Below, in pieces: positions 17,708 to 26,589 of a stretch of DNA of 52,374 nucleotides. The stretch spans positions 1-52,374 of the forward strand of contig JAJDBV010000027.1 of assembly GCA_029261165.1 (NCBI GenBank), read 5' to 3'. Every line of letters starts with the position of its first letter. Position 1 is the stretch's first letter. Source of the DNA: Nitrospirota bacterium (GTDB lineage: Bacteria > Nitrospirota > Nitrospiria > SBBL01 > JAADHI01). The translations under genes and the position numbers were made by a program. The notes beneath the pieces were generated by a model. The model did not search any database. It was not told the origin of the DNA and was given only the letters and a program-made list of their open reading frames with translations.

Positions 17708-19090
17708 CTAATAAGTGACAAGTGTTTCCGAGGCGACTCTCTTGGAAAGGGGCAACTCGATTGAGACCGTTGTTCCGGATCCTATATGACTTGTCAAATG
17801 TATCTTCCCCTCATGGCGTTCTAAAATTCGTTTTGCCAGAGAGAGCCCTACCCCCACCCCTTTTCGTTTCGACGTGAAAAAAGGTTTAAAAACATTATTC
17901 ATCTCTCTTTCCGGAATGCCGATCCCTGTATCGATCATTCTGATCTCCAACAGATTCCCCTCCATGACCCGGTTCGATATTGTAAGTTTCCCTCCCTTTG
18001 GCATGGCCTCGACCGCATTCTCAATCAAGCTTGTGAAAACCTGTCGTAGCGGCTCTTCATCCGCATCAATCTTCGAAGTCGGTGCTTGTAAATCAAGCCT
18101 CAAGTTAATCTCATACTGCTTCAGCCATTTTTCCAAGGGCTCAAGGGTTGACTTTAAAAACTCGTTGAACGGGATCGATTCATAGGTCCCTTCAGACATC
18201 TCGGAATAGGCCTGGAGCTCCCTGATCGAAGCGGCCAGACGGTCTCCTTCCAAGGTCATTTCCCGGGCAGTCTGGTGTAGCCAGGACGGTGCGTCCGTAT
18301 CCAAAGCCACTTCTGCCGAGGAACGCATAGAGGCAAGAGGATTCCGAATGCCGTGAATGACCGCAGAAGTCAAGTCACCGACCACGGTCAATTTTTCCGA
18401 TTCGACCAGTTTTTCTTGTTGTACCTGCATGACATTGGATGCGCGTCTTACGATCCAAAATAGGGAAGCATATAAGAAGAATCCTCCCATAACGGCACTA
18501 CTCCATATCAGTCGGTTCCCCCTCTTGATTGCGCTGAACAACATGACGGGGACTTTGTATACCTCAAAGACCCCCATCACATCGCTTTCACCTTTGTTCC
18601 AGATCGGGAAATAAAACTCAGCAAAGAAAGGAACTTCCTGATCGAAGACATGTTCTGCTTTAAGTGGTTTTCCGGAAGTACCACTTTCGACGACCAGTTC
18701 TCCTGAAAGCGCCAGGATCAATTCGGGGTTGGGCATGAAACGATGACCAATCATGCGCTTATCATCGGACCAAATAACGGTTCCCTCCAAGTCGTAGACA
18801 TTGACCCTCACCACCTCTGGCATCGTGGAAATTCGGTTGAAAAAATCAGTAAAGACGTCCTTGGTTTTCTCGGTATTTCCCCCTTTAAAGTAGGACGCCA
18901 AATTCTCTTCTCGAGCGGTACTCTGAACGAATGCCATTGTAACCTCCGCGTCACCCTGGAGGATATTCTGCGTTAGAAAGCGAGAGAGGAGAAAGGCTGA
19001 AGCAACCGAAATCAAGGCGATGGACACGAAGCTTAAAATAGAAAACCAGTGAAGGAGTTTGAAAGGTTTATTTTGTTTGAATAGTCTCAT
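17708..19090 (-). CDS. Membrane sensor histidine kinase
   Basis: This 460-residue kinase has an N-terminal helix (about 14-40), a periplasmic sensing region to about residue 180, and a second helix (LIWSSAVMGGFFLYASLFWI). A short coiled linker follows. The H-box reads VIHGIRNPLASMRSS, with the phospho-accepting His after VI. The ATPase domain has an N box (LIENAVEAM), G1 (DTGIGIP) and G2 (GVGVGLSLAK). The periplasmic region mentions no clear Pfam family I can name. No response regulator lies beside it, so the partner is unknown. The leader holds a perfect TATAAT -10 box and an 18-bp palindrome that includes the only ribosome-binding-like sequence. Confidence 0.93.
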   Translation of the reverse strand: MRLFKQNKPFKLLHWFSILSFVSIALISVASAFLLSRFLTQNILQGDAEVTMAFVQSTAREENLASYFKGGNTEKTKDVFTDFFNRISTMPEVVRVNVYDLEGTVIWSDDKRMIGHRFMPNPELILALSGELVVESGTSGKPLKAEHVFDQEVPFFAEFYFPIWNKGESDVMGVFEVYKVPVMLFSAIKRGNRLIWSSAVMGGFFLYASLFWIVRRASNVMQVQQEKLVESEKLTVVGDLTSAVIHGIRNPLASMRSSAEVALDTDAPSWLHQTAREMTLEGDRLAASIRELQAYSEMSEGTYESIPFNEFLKSTLEPLEKWLKQYEINLRLDLQAPTSKIDADEEPLRQVFTSLIENAVEAMPKGGKLTISNRVMEGNLLEIRMIDTGIGIPEREMNNVFKPFFTSKRKGVGVGLSLAKRILERHEGKIHLTSHIGSGTTVSIELPLSKRVASETLVTY

Positions 19091-19092
19091 GT

Positions 19093-19110
19093 CGTAAGAG
19101 CCCTCTTACG
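19093..19110. promoter_or_regulatory. Perfect 8-bp-arm palindrome in the histidine-kinase leader
   Basis: CGTAAGAG (19093-19100), a CC spacer, and CTCTTACG (19103-19110) form an 18-bp inverted repeat that ends three bases before the kinase ATG (19090). On the coding strand the purine-rich AAGAGGG, the best Shine-Dalgarno candidate, lies inside the repeat. It could be an operator or an mRNA hairpin that limits translation. Confidence 0.5.
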
Positions 19111-19125
19111 ATTGGGTGTGTCTTA

Positions 19126-19131
19126 ATTATA
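19126..19131 (-). promoter_or_regulatory. -10 box of the histidine-kinase promoter
   Basis: A perfect TATAAT is read on the minus strand about 36 bases before the kinase ATG. The -35 side is poor (TGGTAA at 17-base spacing), so activation or an alternative contact may be needed. The palindrome at 19093-19110 would fall just downstream of the predicted start of transcription. Confidence 0.45.
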
Positions 19132-19160
19132 ACGATTTACATGAGCAATTACCATTGAAC

Positions 19161-19189
19161 TTGATTTTAAGCCAGAAGCCTTGGATAAT
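19161..19189 (+). promoter_or_regulatory. Promoter of the valS operon
   Basis: TTGATT (19161-19166) and GATAAT (19184-19189) are separated by 17 bases. A second option is an extended -10 element, TGCTAGTAT (19211-19219), with a weak -35. Both face valS, whose GTG is at 19252. Confidence 0.55.
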
Positions 19190-19251
19190 ATTTACTTCAA
19201 CTATCTGCCATGCTAGTATGTTGCACATTTTATTGCTGATCAAGGTGAATC

Positions 19252-22065
19252 GTGTCTGAAAAAAATCTCGAAAAAGTATATCAACCGGATCATGTAGAAG
19301 AGAAATGGATGGCCCTCTGGGAGAAAGATGATCTCTTTCATGCTGATGCTGTCTCGGATCGTAAGCCCTTCTCCATGGTGATTCCTCCGCCGAATGTGAC
19401 CGGTTCTCTTCACCTGGGTCATGCTCTGAACAACACCCTCCAGGACATCCTGGCCCGATGGAAAAGGATGTGCGGTTACAACGTCCTCTGGCTTCCGGGG
19501 ATGGATCATGCCGGGATCGCGACACAGAATGTTGTCGAACGGCAGTTGGCGAAGGAGGGGAGTGATCGCCGCGAGTTGGGTCGTGACGCATTTATTAAAC
19601 GTGTCTGGGGGTGGAAGCAGGATTCCGGAGGAACCATCTTAAAACAGCTGAAGCGCCTGGGAGCCTCCTGTGACTGGAAACGAGAGCGCTTCACGATGGA
19701 TGAGGGCCTCTCCCGCGCGGTTCAAGAGGTTTTTGTCCATCTCCACAAGGAAGGCTTAATCTACCGGGACGAACGCCTGATAAACCTGTGCAGCCGGTGT
19801 CGAACCGCCCTCTCTGATATCGAAGTGGAGCATGAAGAAGTTCAGGGAAAGATGTACCATATCAAGTATCCGCTTGCGAATGCCCCTGAGACCTTCCTCA
19901 CCGTGGCCACCACCCGTCCGGAAACAATGCTCGGGGATACCGCTGTTGCGGTTCACCCTGACGATCCGCGCTTCAGTCAATTCATCGGCAAAGAGATTCG
20001 CCTTCCTTTAACGAATCGGACGATTCCCATCGTTGCAGATCCGATTCTGGTCGATCGTGCATTCGGGACCGGTGCCGTCAAGGTGACGCCGGGACACGAT
20101 TTCAATGACGAAAAGGTTGGCAAGCGCCACCATCTTCCAAAAATTTCTTTAATCGACTGGAGTGGAACGATGCACCCCTTTGCTCTTCAGGAAGAGGCCC
20201 AGGTGGAGGCGGATCTGGTCAAGGCCCTGGCGACAAAATCAATGTCTGAAGCACGATCTATTGTTGTTGAACGCTTGGAGGCGGGAGGGTTCCTCGTCAA
20301 GACAGAGGACCACAAGCTTGCCATTGGACGGTGCTATCGCTGTAAGACGGTGGTCGAGCCCTTCGATTCTCCTCAGTGGTTTGTCAAGGTCAATGACCCT
20401 GAAAACTCCTTGGCGCAGCCCGCGATTGACGCGGTACGTCAGAAAAAAATTCGGCTCATCCCTGAGACCTGGGAGGCGAATTACTTTGGATGGATGGAGA
20501 ATATCGAAGATTGGTGTATCTCCCGCCAGATCTGGTGGGGGCATAAAATTCCTGTCTGGTATTGCAAGAAGTGTGACGAAAAACATCTCCTGAATGTGCC
20601 CGGCTCCGAAGAAATCATCATTGCCCTGGAAGCGACACCGATTGTCGGCGCGTCGGTTTGTTCCCGTTGCGGTTCCGATGACCTGGTTCAGGATCCTGAT
20701 GTGCTCGACACCTGGTTTTCTTCAGCACTCTGGCCCTTTTCCACCTCGGGTTGGCCCGCGGATCTTCAGCCGGACCCGGAAGGGCGCAAGGAGGCGGAAA
20801 ACCTGCTCGAAAGATTCTATCCGACATCAACCCTGGTCAGCGGGTTTGACATCCTTTTCTTCTGGGTGGCGCGTATGGCGATGATGGGGCTCCATTTTAT
20901 GAAAGATGTACCTTTCAAGGACGTTTATATCCATGCCCTGGTTCGGGATGAAGAAGGGCAGAAGATGAGCAAGTCTAAGGGGAATGTGGTTGATCCCCTC
21001 CATCTGATGAAACAATATGGAACCGATGCCCTGCGTTTCACGCTTGCATCAATGGCCTCTCCCGGCAGAGACATCAAGCTTTCTGAGGGGCGTATTGAAG
21101 GGTACCGAAACTTTGCCAATAAGCTTTGGAACGTGGCCCGCTTTGTCATGATGAACCTTCCTGAAGAAAACGGGAATGATGCCGCAGCAATGACAACTCA
21201 GAAGGCACCGCAGAAAACGGCGGCGGATCTCTGGATTGAGGCACGCCTTTGCCTTACCACGGCTGCCGTGAACGATGCCCTGGCGCATTACCGCTTCGAT
21301 GAGGCGGCAAAATATCTTTATCAATTTGTCTGGCACGAGTTCTGCGACTGGTATCTGGAGATGGTTAAGGTGGACTTGCAGGAAGCTGGAGCGGGTACAC
21401 AGCACCCTGTCCTGCTGTCAACGTATGAGGCCATCCTGAAGCTGCTCCATCCCTTCATGCCTTTTATTACGGAGGAACTCTGGTCTACTCTCTCGGACCG
21501 GAAGGGACGCATTACTCTGGCGTCCTACCCTGAAGAAGAGGTCGGCACAGTCAATTCTCTTATGGAGAAGGTTGTGCAGGAGGTCATCATTGATACCGTT
21601 GATGCGATCCGAAACCTCCGTGGAGAGATGAATATTCCACCCTCAGCAATTCTGACGCTCCTGGTGAAGGTAGAAGATAAAAAAGCGGTGGATGCGTTTG
21701 AGCGCCATCTTCCTTACATCAAACGGCTGGCACGGATTTCAGAAGTCACGATTGGCTGCGATCTGGAGAAGCCGGGAATGGCAGCATCCGTGTCGATTCC
21801 CAATGCGGAGATTTACCTCCCCCTGGATGAGGCGCAACTGCGTCGGGAGATTCTTCGAATCGAAAAGAGCCTGGTCAAGGCGAAGAAAGAACTGGAGTCT
21901 GTTGAAAAGAAACTGGAGAATCCCCGTTTTATTGCGAATGCCCCGAGAGAAATTGTCGAAAAAAATAAAGGACAGCGAGATGAATGGCGCACGGCAACTT
22001 CTAAATTGAATGATGACCTCAAGCATTTTCAAACACTCCTTTCAACTTCAAAAGGATCGTCATGA
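19252..22065 (+). CDS. valS: Valine--tRNA ligase
   Basis: This 937-residue class I synthetase charges tRNA-Val. The HIGH-type motif is HLGH (residues 54-57) in PPNVTGSLHLGHALN, and the second motif is KMSKS in DEEGQKMSKSKGN. The central CP1 editing domain includes TTRPETMLGDTAVAVHP. Two cysteine pairs (CSRCGSDD and CKKCDEK) suggest structural zinc. The C-terminal coiled-coil arm, typical of ValRS, is visible at about residues 870-930. The start is a GTG with AAGGTG upstream. The stop overlaps nadC by 4 bases. Confidence 0.97.
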   Translation: MSEKNLEKVYQPDHVEEKWMALWEKDDLFHADAVSDRKPFSMVIPPPNVTGSLHLGHALNNTLQDILARWKRMCGYNVLWLPGMDHAGIATQNVVERQLAKEGSDRRELGRDAFIKRVWGWKQDSGGTILKQLKRLGASCDWKRERFTMDEGLSRAVQEVFVHLHKEGLIYRDERLINLCSRCRTALSDIEVEHEEVQGKMYHIKYPLANAPETFLTVATTRPETMLGDTAVAVHPDDPRFSQFIGKEIRLPLTNRTIPIVADPILVDRAFGTGAVKVTPGHDFNDEKVGKRHHLPKISLIDWSGTMHPFALQEEAQVEADLVKALATKSMSEARSIVVERLEAGGFLVKTEDHKLAIGRCYRCKTVVEPFDSPQWFVKVNDPENSLAQPAIDAVRQKKIRLIPETWEANYFGWMENIEDWCISRQIWWGHKIPVWYCKKCDEKHLLNVPGSEEIIIALEATPIVGASVCSRCGSDDLVQDPDVLDTWFSSALWPFSTSGWPADLQPDPEGRKEAENLLERFYPTSTLVSGFDILFFWVARMAMMGLHFMKDVPFKDVYIHALVRDEEGQKMSKSKGNVVDPLHLMKQYGTDALRFTLASMASPGRDIKLSEGRIEGYRNFANKLWNVARFVMMNLPEENGNDAAAMTTQKAPQKTAADLWIEARLCLTTAAVNDALAHYRFDEAAKYLYQFVWHEFCDWYLEMVKVDLQEAGAGTQHPVLLSTYEAILKLLHPFMPFITEELWSTLSDRKGRITLASYPEEEVGTVNSLMEKVVQEVIIDTVDAIRNLRGEMNIPPSAILTLLVKVEDKKAVDAFERHLPYIKRLARISEVTIGCDLEKPGMAASVSIPNAEIYLPLDEAQLRREILRIEKSLVKAKKELESVEKKLENPRFIANAPREIVEKNKGQRDEWRTATSKLNDDLKHFQTLLSTSKGSS

Positions 22066-22955
22066 TGGACTCCTTTCTCCTCAATGATATTGTGAAACGG
22101 GCGCTGGAAGAAGATCTAGGCTATGGCGACCGAACGACAGAGGCGCTCTTCCCCGCTCCTCTTCCGGCGACAGGTTTTATTGTTGCAAAAGAAGACCTCG
22201 TGGTCGCGGGGAATAACCTGGTTCAGGCTGTTTTCCAGACCTTGGACCCGTCCATTGACTTTGAAGAGAAATGTACTTCAGGCGGATCAGTGAGAAAAGG
22301 CGCAAGGATTGCGCAGGTTTCCGGGGATGCACGTATTTTATTGAAAGGGGAGCGGACTGCGCTCAACTTTCTCCAGCGTCTCTCAGGGATTGCAACGCTG
22401 ACGCGTCGATTTGTGGATCGGATTAAGGGAACCTCGGCCCAAATCGTCGATACGAGAAAAACCACACCGGGACTGCGCGTTTGTGAAAAGGAGGCCGTCC
22501 ACCTTGGAGGTGGCGGAAATCACCGCTTTCACTTGGGTGATCTGATCCTGATCAAAGACAATCACATCTCATTGTGTGGGGGTGTTTCACAAGCGATTCG
22601 TGCAGTACGTGGAACAAGGTCGCATTCCCTGAAAGTCGAGGTGGAAGTCAATACGCTTATCGAACTTGAGGAAGCTCTACAGGAGAGCGTGGAGATTATC
22701 ATGCTTGATAACATGCCGATCCCAGAGATCAAAAAGGCCATCCGCATCATCAAAGACAAGGCCCCGGCAACCCTGGTAGAGGTTTCCGGCGGCGTCGATC
22801 TGGAGCGTGTCACTGAGATCGCGCGATGTGGTGTTGACCTGATTTCCGTCGGGGCACTGACCCACTCGGCTCCGGCGGTGGATATTAGCTTTGATATCCT
22901 GCCGGGATCGCGGCTTTCTGGTCAGGAATCTCCTGTTGGGAGAAAGGTGTCGTGA
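22062..22955 (+). CDS. nadC: Nicotinate-nucleotide pyrophosphorylase (quinolinate phosphoribosyltransferase)
   Basis: This 297-residue enzyme makes nicotinate mononucleotide from quinolinate and PRPP in de novo NAD synthesis. Visible features are EEDLGYGDRTTEAL, the conserved ERTALNFLQRLSGIAT, VDTRKTTPGLR, GGGGNHRFHLGDLILIKDNH and IMLDNM, and the C-terminal VEVSGGV...DLISVGALTHS. These are the standard QAPRTase signatures and the length is typical. It is coupled to valS by ATGA and to birA by GTGA. No nadA or nadB is present in the window. Confidence 0.96.
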   Translation: MMDSFLLNDIVKRALEEDLGYGDRTTEALFPAPLPATGFIVAKEDLVVAGNNLVQAVFQTLDPSIDFEEKCTSGGSVRKGARIAQVSGDARILLKGERTALNFLQRLSGIATLTRRFVDRIKGTSAQIVDTRKTTPGLRVCEKEAVHLGGGGNHRFHLGDLILIKDNHISLCGGVSQAIRAVRGTRSHSLKVEVEVNTLIELEEALQESVEIIMLDNMPIPEIKKAIRIIKDKAPATLVEVSGGVDLERVTEIARCGVDLISVGALTHSAPAVDISFDILPGSRLSGQESPVGRKVS

Positions 22956-23770
22956 CCCTCGACCTGGAAAAAATTGAAAGCCACCGCCTGTCTCATCCAA
23001 GACTCCGTGAAATGATCAGGGAAGTCCTGTTTTTTGACCGGATCGACTCAACAAATCGCGTTGCGCTCGAAATGGCCTCTGATGGAATGCCGGGAGGGCT
23101 TCTTATCCTTTCCGATTCTCAAAGAAAAGGGAAGGGGCGGCTCGACCGACATTGGTTTTCACCCGCCGGAGCCAATCTCTATTTTTCCTTACTGCTCCGT
23201 CCTTATCTGCCGACCCGGGACTTCCCCCTTTTTTCCATGGTTGCTTCTTTGGCCCTGTGCGACAGCATTCAAGAGGCAACCGGATTAAGTGTAGAGATCA
23301 AATGGCCGAATGACATCCTCATCGAGGAGAAAAAGCTTGCCGGCATCCTGCTGGAATCGAAAACAGCGGGGGGAGAGACGACACCCCTGGTCATCGGAAT
23401 CGGTGTCAATGTCAACGTGGGGCCGGATGGTTTTCCTCCGGATCTGGAACAGTCCGCCACCTCTCTCAAGGCAGTGCTCGGGCATCCGGTCGATCGCACG
23501 GACCTTTTGAATGTGATCCTTGAGTCGCTTGCCGCGCAGGTCAGCCTTTTACAGGAGGGGAAGAAAGACCTCCTGATACAGCGGATACAAAAAGAATGTA
23601 CAACGCTGGGGAAAAGGGTGCACGTGGATACCCTTCGGCAGGAATTTGAAGGCGTTGCTGAAGAGATCGAGGATGACGGCGCGCTTGTGATCAGAATGGG
23701 GGATGGGCGCCGGAGGAGGATTCTTATCGGAGACATCACCCACCTTCGTGAACATGCAGAGCACCGCTGA
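22952..23770 (+). CDS. birA: Biotin--[acetyl-CoA-carboxylase] ligase
   Basis: This 272-residue enzyme activates biotin as biotinyl-AMP and attaches it to biotin carboxyl carrier protein. The catalytic domain has the nucleotide-binding loop KGKGRLDRHW, FSLLLRP, IKWPNDILIEEKKLAGIL and GIGVNVN. The small SH3-like C-terminal domain ends near 'DGRRRRILIGDITHL'. There is no N-terminal helix-turn-helix, so it is a monofunctional (class I) ligase without repressor activity. The start is a GTG overlapping the nadC stop. Confidence 0.94.
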   Translation: MTLDLEKIESHRLSHPRLREMIREVLFFDRIDSTNRVALEMASDGMPGGLLILSDSQRKGKGRLDRHWFSPAGANLYFSLLLRPYLPTRDFPLFSMVASLALCDSIQEATGLSVEIKWPNDILIEEKKLAGILLESKTAGGETTPLVIGIGVNVNVGPDGFPPDLEQSATSLKAVLGHPVDRTDLLNVILESLAAQVSLLQEGKKDLLIQRIQKECTTLGKRVHVDTLRQEFEGVAEEIEDDGALVIRMGDGRRRRILIGDITHLREHAEHR

Positions 23771-23774
23771 GTCA

Positions 23775-24554
23775 ATGAAGAATGAAAAAATCCTCCTTGC
23801 CCTTGATGTTGGAAACACGAATATCGTTTCCGGGGTGTTCAAAGGTGAAAAACTGCTTGGGGAGCGGCGCCTTGAGACGATTCCCCACCAGACGCGTGAT
23901 GAATATGCGAATTTCCTGAGTGACTTTCTCTCTTCTCTGGAGTTGACCTTTACCGAAATCAGCGATGTGATTCTCTCGAGCGTCGTTCCAAAGCTAAGCC
24001 CGGTCTTCCGGCAGCTCACTGAACAATACACATCATCAAAGGCCCTGGTCGTGTCGCATTCGATCAAAACGGGGCTGAAGATTCAAAGCCGCCACCCTGA
24101 AGAGGTCGGTGCCGATCGGATTGTAAATGCGGCGGCGGCCTATCATCTCTATGGCGGGCCTGTGGTCATTGTCGATTTTGGAACGGCGACCACGTTTTGT
24201 GTCGTTTCCAGGGAGGGGGGCTACGAGGGAGGAGCCATTGCGCCCGGTTTATCCCTTTCAGCGGACGCGCTCTTTTCCAATGCGGCCAAGCTTCCAAGGG
24301 TCGCATTGAAAAAACCGGCAATGGCGATCGGGAAAGAGACCCTATCCAGCATGCAGTCCGGTATCATTTTCGGACATGTCGGACTCGTAAATGAGCTCCT
24401 CACCCGTATTCATTCCGAGATCGGGAGGGAAACACCTGTTGTGGCAACAGGGGGACTGGCCGGTTTCATTGCTTCCGAATGCCCGTTGATTTCTGAGATC
24501 AGGCCGACCTTGACTTTGGAAGGACTCATGATTATCTATAGGATGAACCGGTAA
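23775..24554 (+). CDS. coaX: Type III pantothenate kinase
   Basis: This is about 259 residues from the ATG at 23775, giving the family-typical start MKNEKILLALDVGNTN. Another in-frame ATG at 23754 overlaps birA, and neither has a strong ribosome binding site. CoaX phosphorylates pantothenate in coenzyme A synthesis. Signatures are DVGNTNIVSGVF (phosphate loop), HPEEVGADRIVNAAAA, VIVDFGTATTF and GGAIAPGLSLSADALF. Type III kinases are ASKHA-fold enzymes resistant to CoA feedback. Co-location with birA is very common in bacteria. Confidence 0.94.
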   Translation: MKNEKILLALDVGNTNIVSGVFKGEKLLGERRLETIPHQTRDEYANFLSDFLSSLELTFTEISDVILSSVVPKLSPVFRQLTEQYTSSKALVVSHSIKTGLKIQSRHPEEVGADRIVNAAAAYHLYGGPVVIVDFGTATTFCVVSREGGYEGGAIAPGLSLSADALFSNAAKLPRVALKKPAMAIGKETLSSMQSGIIFGHVGLVNELLTRIHSEIGRETPVVATGGLAGFIASECPLISEIRPTLTLEGLMIIYRMNR

Positions 24555-24658
24555 GCTTCGTTGCTTTTCTTTGTTGATGAAATCTGTGTGTCTTTTGTAA
24601 GATGTTGTAAGATAAGGTAAATGCTTGAATTGAACGCAGGATGGATCACCCAAGACGC

Positions 24659-24686
24659 TTGACAGAAAAGGAGGAGGTCTGATAGG
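24659..24686 (+). promoter_or_regulatory. Promoter of the hrcA heat-shock operon
   Basis: A consensus TTGACA (24659-24664) is followed after 16 bases by GATAGG (24681-24686), a weak -10. The CIRCE operator starts five bases later, where bound HrcA would block transcription initiation. Confidence 0.55.
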
Positions 24687-24690
24687 TTGA

Positions 24691-24717
24691 TTGGCACTCT
24701 GGCACGGTGAGTGCTAA
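24691..24717 (+). promoter_or_regulatory. CIRCE operator (HrcA binding site)
   Basis: TTGGCACTC (24691-24699), nine spacer bases and GAGTGCTAA (24709-24717) match the CIRCE consensus TTAGCACTC-N9-GAGTGCTAA with one difference. It lies between the promoter and hrcA, whose product is the repressor that binds this element, so hrcA and downstream chaperone genes should be autoregulated and heat-inducible. Confidence 0.95.
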
Positions 24718-24747
24718 TTTCCTGATGGCATTGATGGTCAAGAATTT

Positions 24748-25791
24748 ATGGATTTAGACGATAGAACGAAGCGTGTCTTGAAGGCCGTCGTCCTCTCCTA
24801 TATTGAGACGGCACATCCAGTGGGTTCCCGTACGGTCATCCAGGGTTCGGATTTTGGCGTAAGTTCTGCGACGATACGAAGCATTATGGCGGATTTGGGT
24901 GAGGCAGGGTTTTTATCTCAACCGCATCCTTCGGCAGGCCGCGTTCCTACAGAAAAAGGGTACCGATTTTATGTCGATACCCTTTTAAATGAAGAGGCAT
25001 TTCAGATCCACGAGGATGAAATTCTCCAGCAGGCCGCATTGCTCGTGAAGCATGAAGATATGAGGGCGATCCTTCAGGATACTTCAAAGCTGCTTTCAGA
25101 TCTAACCCATTATATGGGGATTGTGACTGTACCAAAATTTTCTTCAACGAGGGTCAAGCATATTGAATTTATTCGCTTGAGAAAGAAATGTGTGATGACG
25201 ATTTCCGTCTCTGAGGAGGGGTTTATCCAGAACAGGTTCTTTGAGATGTTGAATGACCTTTCTCAGAAAGAATTAAACCGTATTTCGAACTACTTGAATA
25301 CCCTCTATAAAGGGATGAGTCTCCAGGACGTCAGACAAGAACTTATGGGACAGATCCAGAAGATGAAAGATCTATATGATCAGCTACAGAGTGAGACGCT
25401 GGAATTGACCAAACAAGCCACCATGAATGGGGAGCAGACCGATGAAGGGGAGCTCTACATGGATGGAACGGCACATATGCTTGATCTTCCCGATTTTAAT
25501 GATTCTAAGATTATGAAGGGGCTTCTGAATGCCTTTGAGAAAAAGCGGGTGATCCTGCAACTTCTGGAAAGACACATTGACAGTGAGGGAGTCCAGGTCT
25601 TTATCGGAGCAGAAAACCCATTTTTGGGGGATCACCATTGCAGTCTGGTCGTGTCTCCCTATAAACGGGGGGATCGGACCTTGGGTGCGCTCGGGGTCAT
25701 CGGCCCGACCCGCATGGCCTATTCAAAAGTGATTCCTCTGGTTGATATGGCGGCGAAACAAGTCAGTCGGCTCCTGGAGGAGAATACTTAG
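24748..25791 (+). CDS. hrcA: Heat-inducible transcription repressor HrcA
   Basis: This 347-residue repressor has the N-terminal winged helix (VLKAVVLSYIETAHPVGS and SSATIRSIMADL, then GFLSQPHPSAGRVPT). A GAF-like dimer/inducer domain follows, with QFLIGAENPFLG-type strands (here VFIGAENPFLGDHH) and GALGVIGPTRMAYSKVIPLV. HrcA binds CIRCE and depends on GroEL for folding. The gene sits 31 bases after its own operator, followed by grpE, dnaK and dnaJ, the usual order. No groESL is present in the window. Confidence 0.97.
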   Translation: MDLDDRTKRVLKAVVLSYIETAHPVGSRTVIQGSDFGVSSATIRSIMADLGEAGFLSQPHPSAGRVPTEKGYRFYVDTLLNEEAFQIHEDEILQQAALLVKHEDMRAILQDTSKLLSDLTHYMGIVTVPKFSSTRVKHIEFIRLRKKCVMTISVSEEGFIQNRFFEMLNDLSQKELNRISNYLNTLYKGMSLQDVRQELMGQIQKMKDLYDQLQSETLELTKQATMNGEQTDEGELYMDGTAHMLDLPDFNDSKIMKGLLNAFEKKRVILQLLERHIDSEGVQVFIGAENPFLGDHHCSLVVSPYKRGDRTLGALGVIGPTRMAYSKVIPLVDMAAKQVSRLLEENT

Positions 25792-25822
25792 TCGTTCATT
25801 TGAGGATTGTCGAGAGGTTATT

Positions 25823-26464
25823 GTGATAAATCAGGAAGAAAATAAGGAAGAACCTTCTGAGGAGATGGCTTCTTCTGCAGAAGAAGACCAAAAAAATACC
25901 CGTGGAACCGAGGGAGAGACTTTGTCTTCATCTGAAGAAGAGGTGAAGCGCCTCCAGTCCGAGATTAAAGAGAAGGATGCCGCCTTGAAGGAAGCGCATG
26001 AGCGGACGCTTCGTGTCTTGGCAGATCTTGAGAATTATAAGAAGAGAATCCAAAAGGATCAGATTGAGCAGGCAAAATTTGCAAATGAGAGGCTGATTAA
26101 AGAGATCCTTCCCGTCATTGATAATTTGGAAAGGGCGCTCTCCCATTCAAGGGAGACAAAGGACCCTGAAAAAATTATTGAAGGTGTGGAATTGATTCAC
26201 AAAGGCTTGTTGTCGGCCCTGGAAAAGTTCAATGTCCGGCCTATCGCGAGTCTCGGCAAACCATTCGATCCCTTCCATCACCAATCTGTTGGACAGGTTG
26301 AAGCGGGGGAAGGCCCAGAGATAGAGGACAATCAGGTGGTTGTGGAAAACCAGAAGGGATATTTCCTGCATGAACGGGTTTTGCGTCCGGCCCTTGTCCT
26401 TGTCTCAAAGAAAAAAGCGGCTTCGATTGTTAGAGAGGAGCCGCCAGAGGATCATAGTGAATAA
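25823..26464 (+). CDS. grpE: Nucleotide exchange factor GrpE
   Basis: This is 213 residues from the GTG at 25823, which has GAGAGG five bases upstream. An in-frame ATG at 25742 lies inside hrcA and would add 27 residues without similarity. The N-terminal 45 residues are acidic and disordered. A long coiled-coil helix follows (EEVKRLQSEIKEKDAALKEA), then ADLENYKKRIQKD, LLPVIDNLERAL-type helix and the C-terminal beta domain with KPFDPFHHQSVGQVE and GYFLHERVLRPALVLVSK. GrpE dimers drive ADP release from DnaK. Confidence 0.95.
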   Translation: MINQEENKEEPSEEMASSAEEDQKNTRGTEGETLSSSEEEVKRLQSEIKEKDAALKEAHERTLRVLADLENYKKRIQKDQIEQAKFANERLIKEILPVIDNLERALSHSRETKDPEKIIEGVELIHKGLLSALEKFNVRPIASLGKPFDPFHHQSVGQVEAGEGPEIEDNQVVVENQKGYFLHERVLRPALVLVSKKKAASIVREEPPEDHSE

Positions 26465-26544
26465 TTTGTTATGCTGAGAGAATCGACCCATATTTGGTGG
26501 GGAGATTCATACGAGAATGGTCGAAGCATTGCTCATCGCCTTGC

Positions 26545-26560
26545 ATATTCGGCTGAATAT
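26545..26560. repeat. Short palindrome upstream of dnaK
   Basis: ATATTC (26545-26550), GGCT and GAATAT (26555-26560) form a perfect 6-bp inverted repeat about 30 bases before the dnaK ATG, in the 125-base gap after grpE. It is not a CIRCE element. Its role is unknown; a weak TTGTTA/CATATT pair around 26466-26494 is the only promoter-like sequence nearby. Confidence 0.35.
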
Positions 26561-26589
26561 TTGTCTTTGTTTTATTTAAGGAGGGAAAC

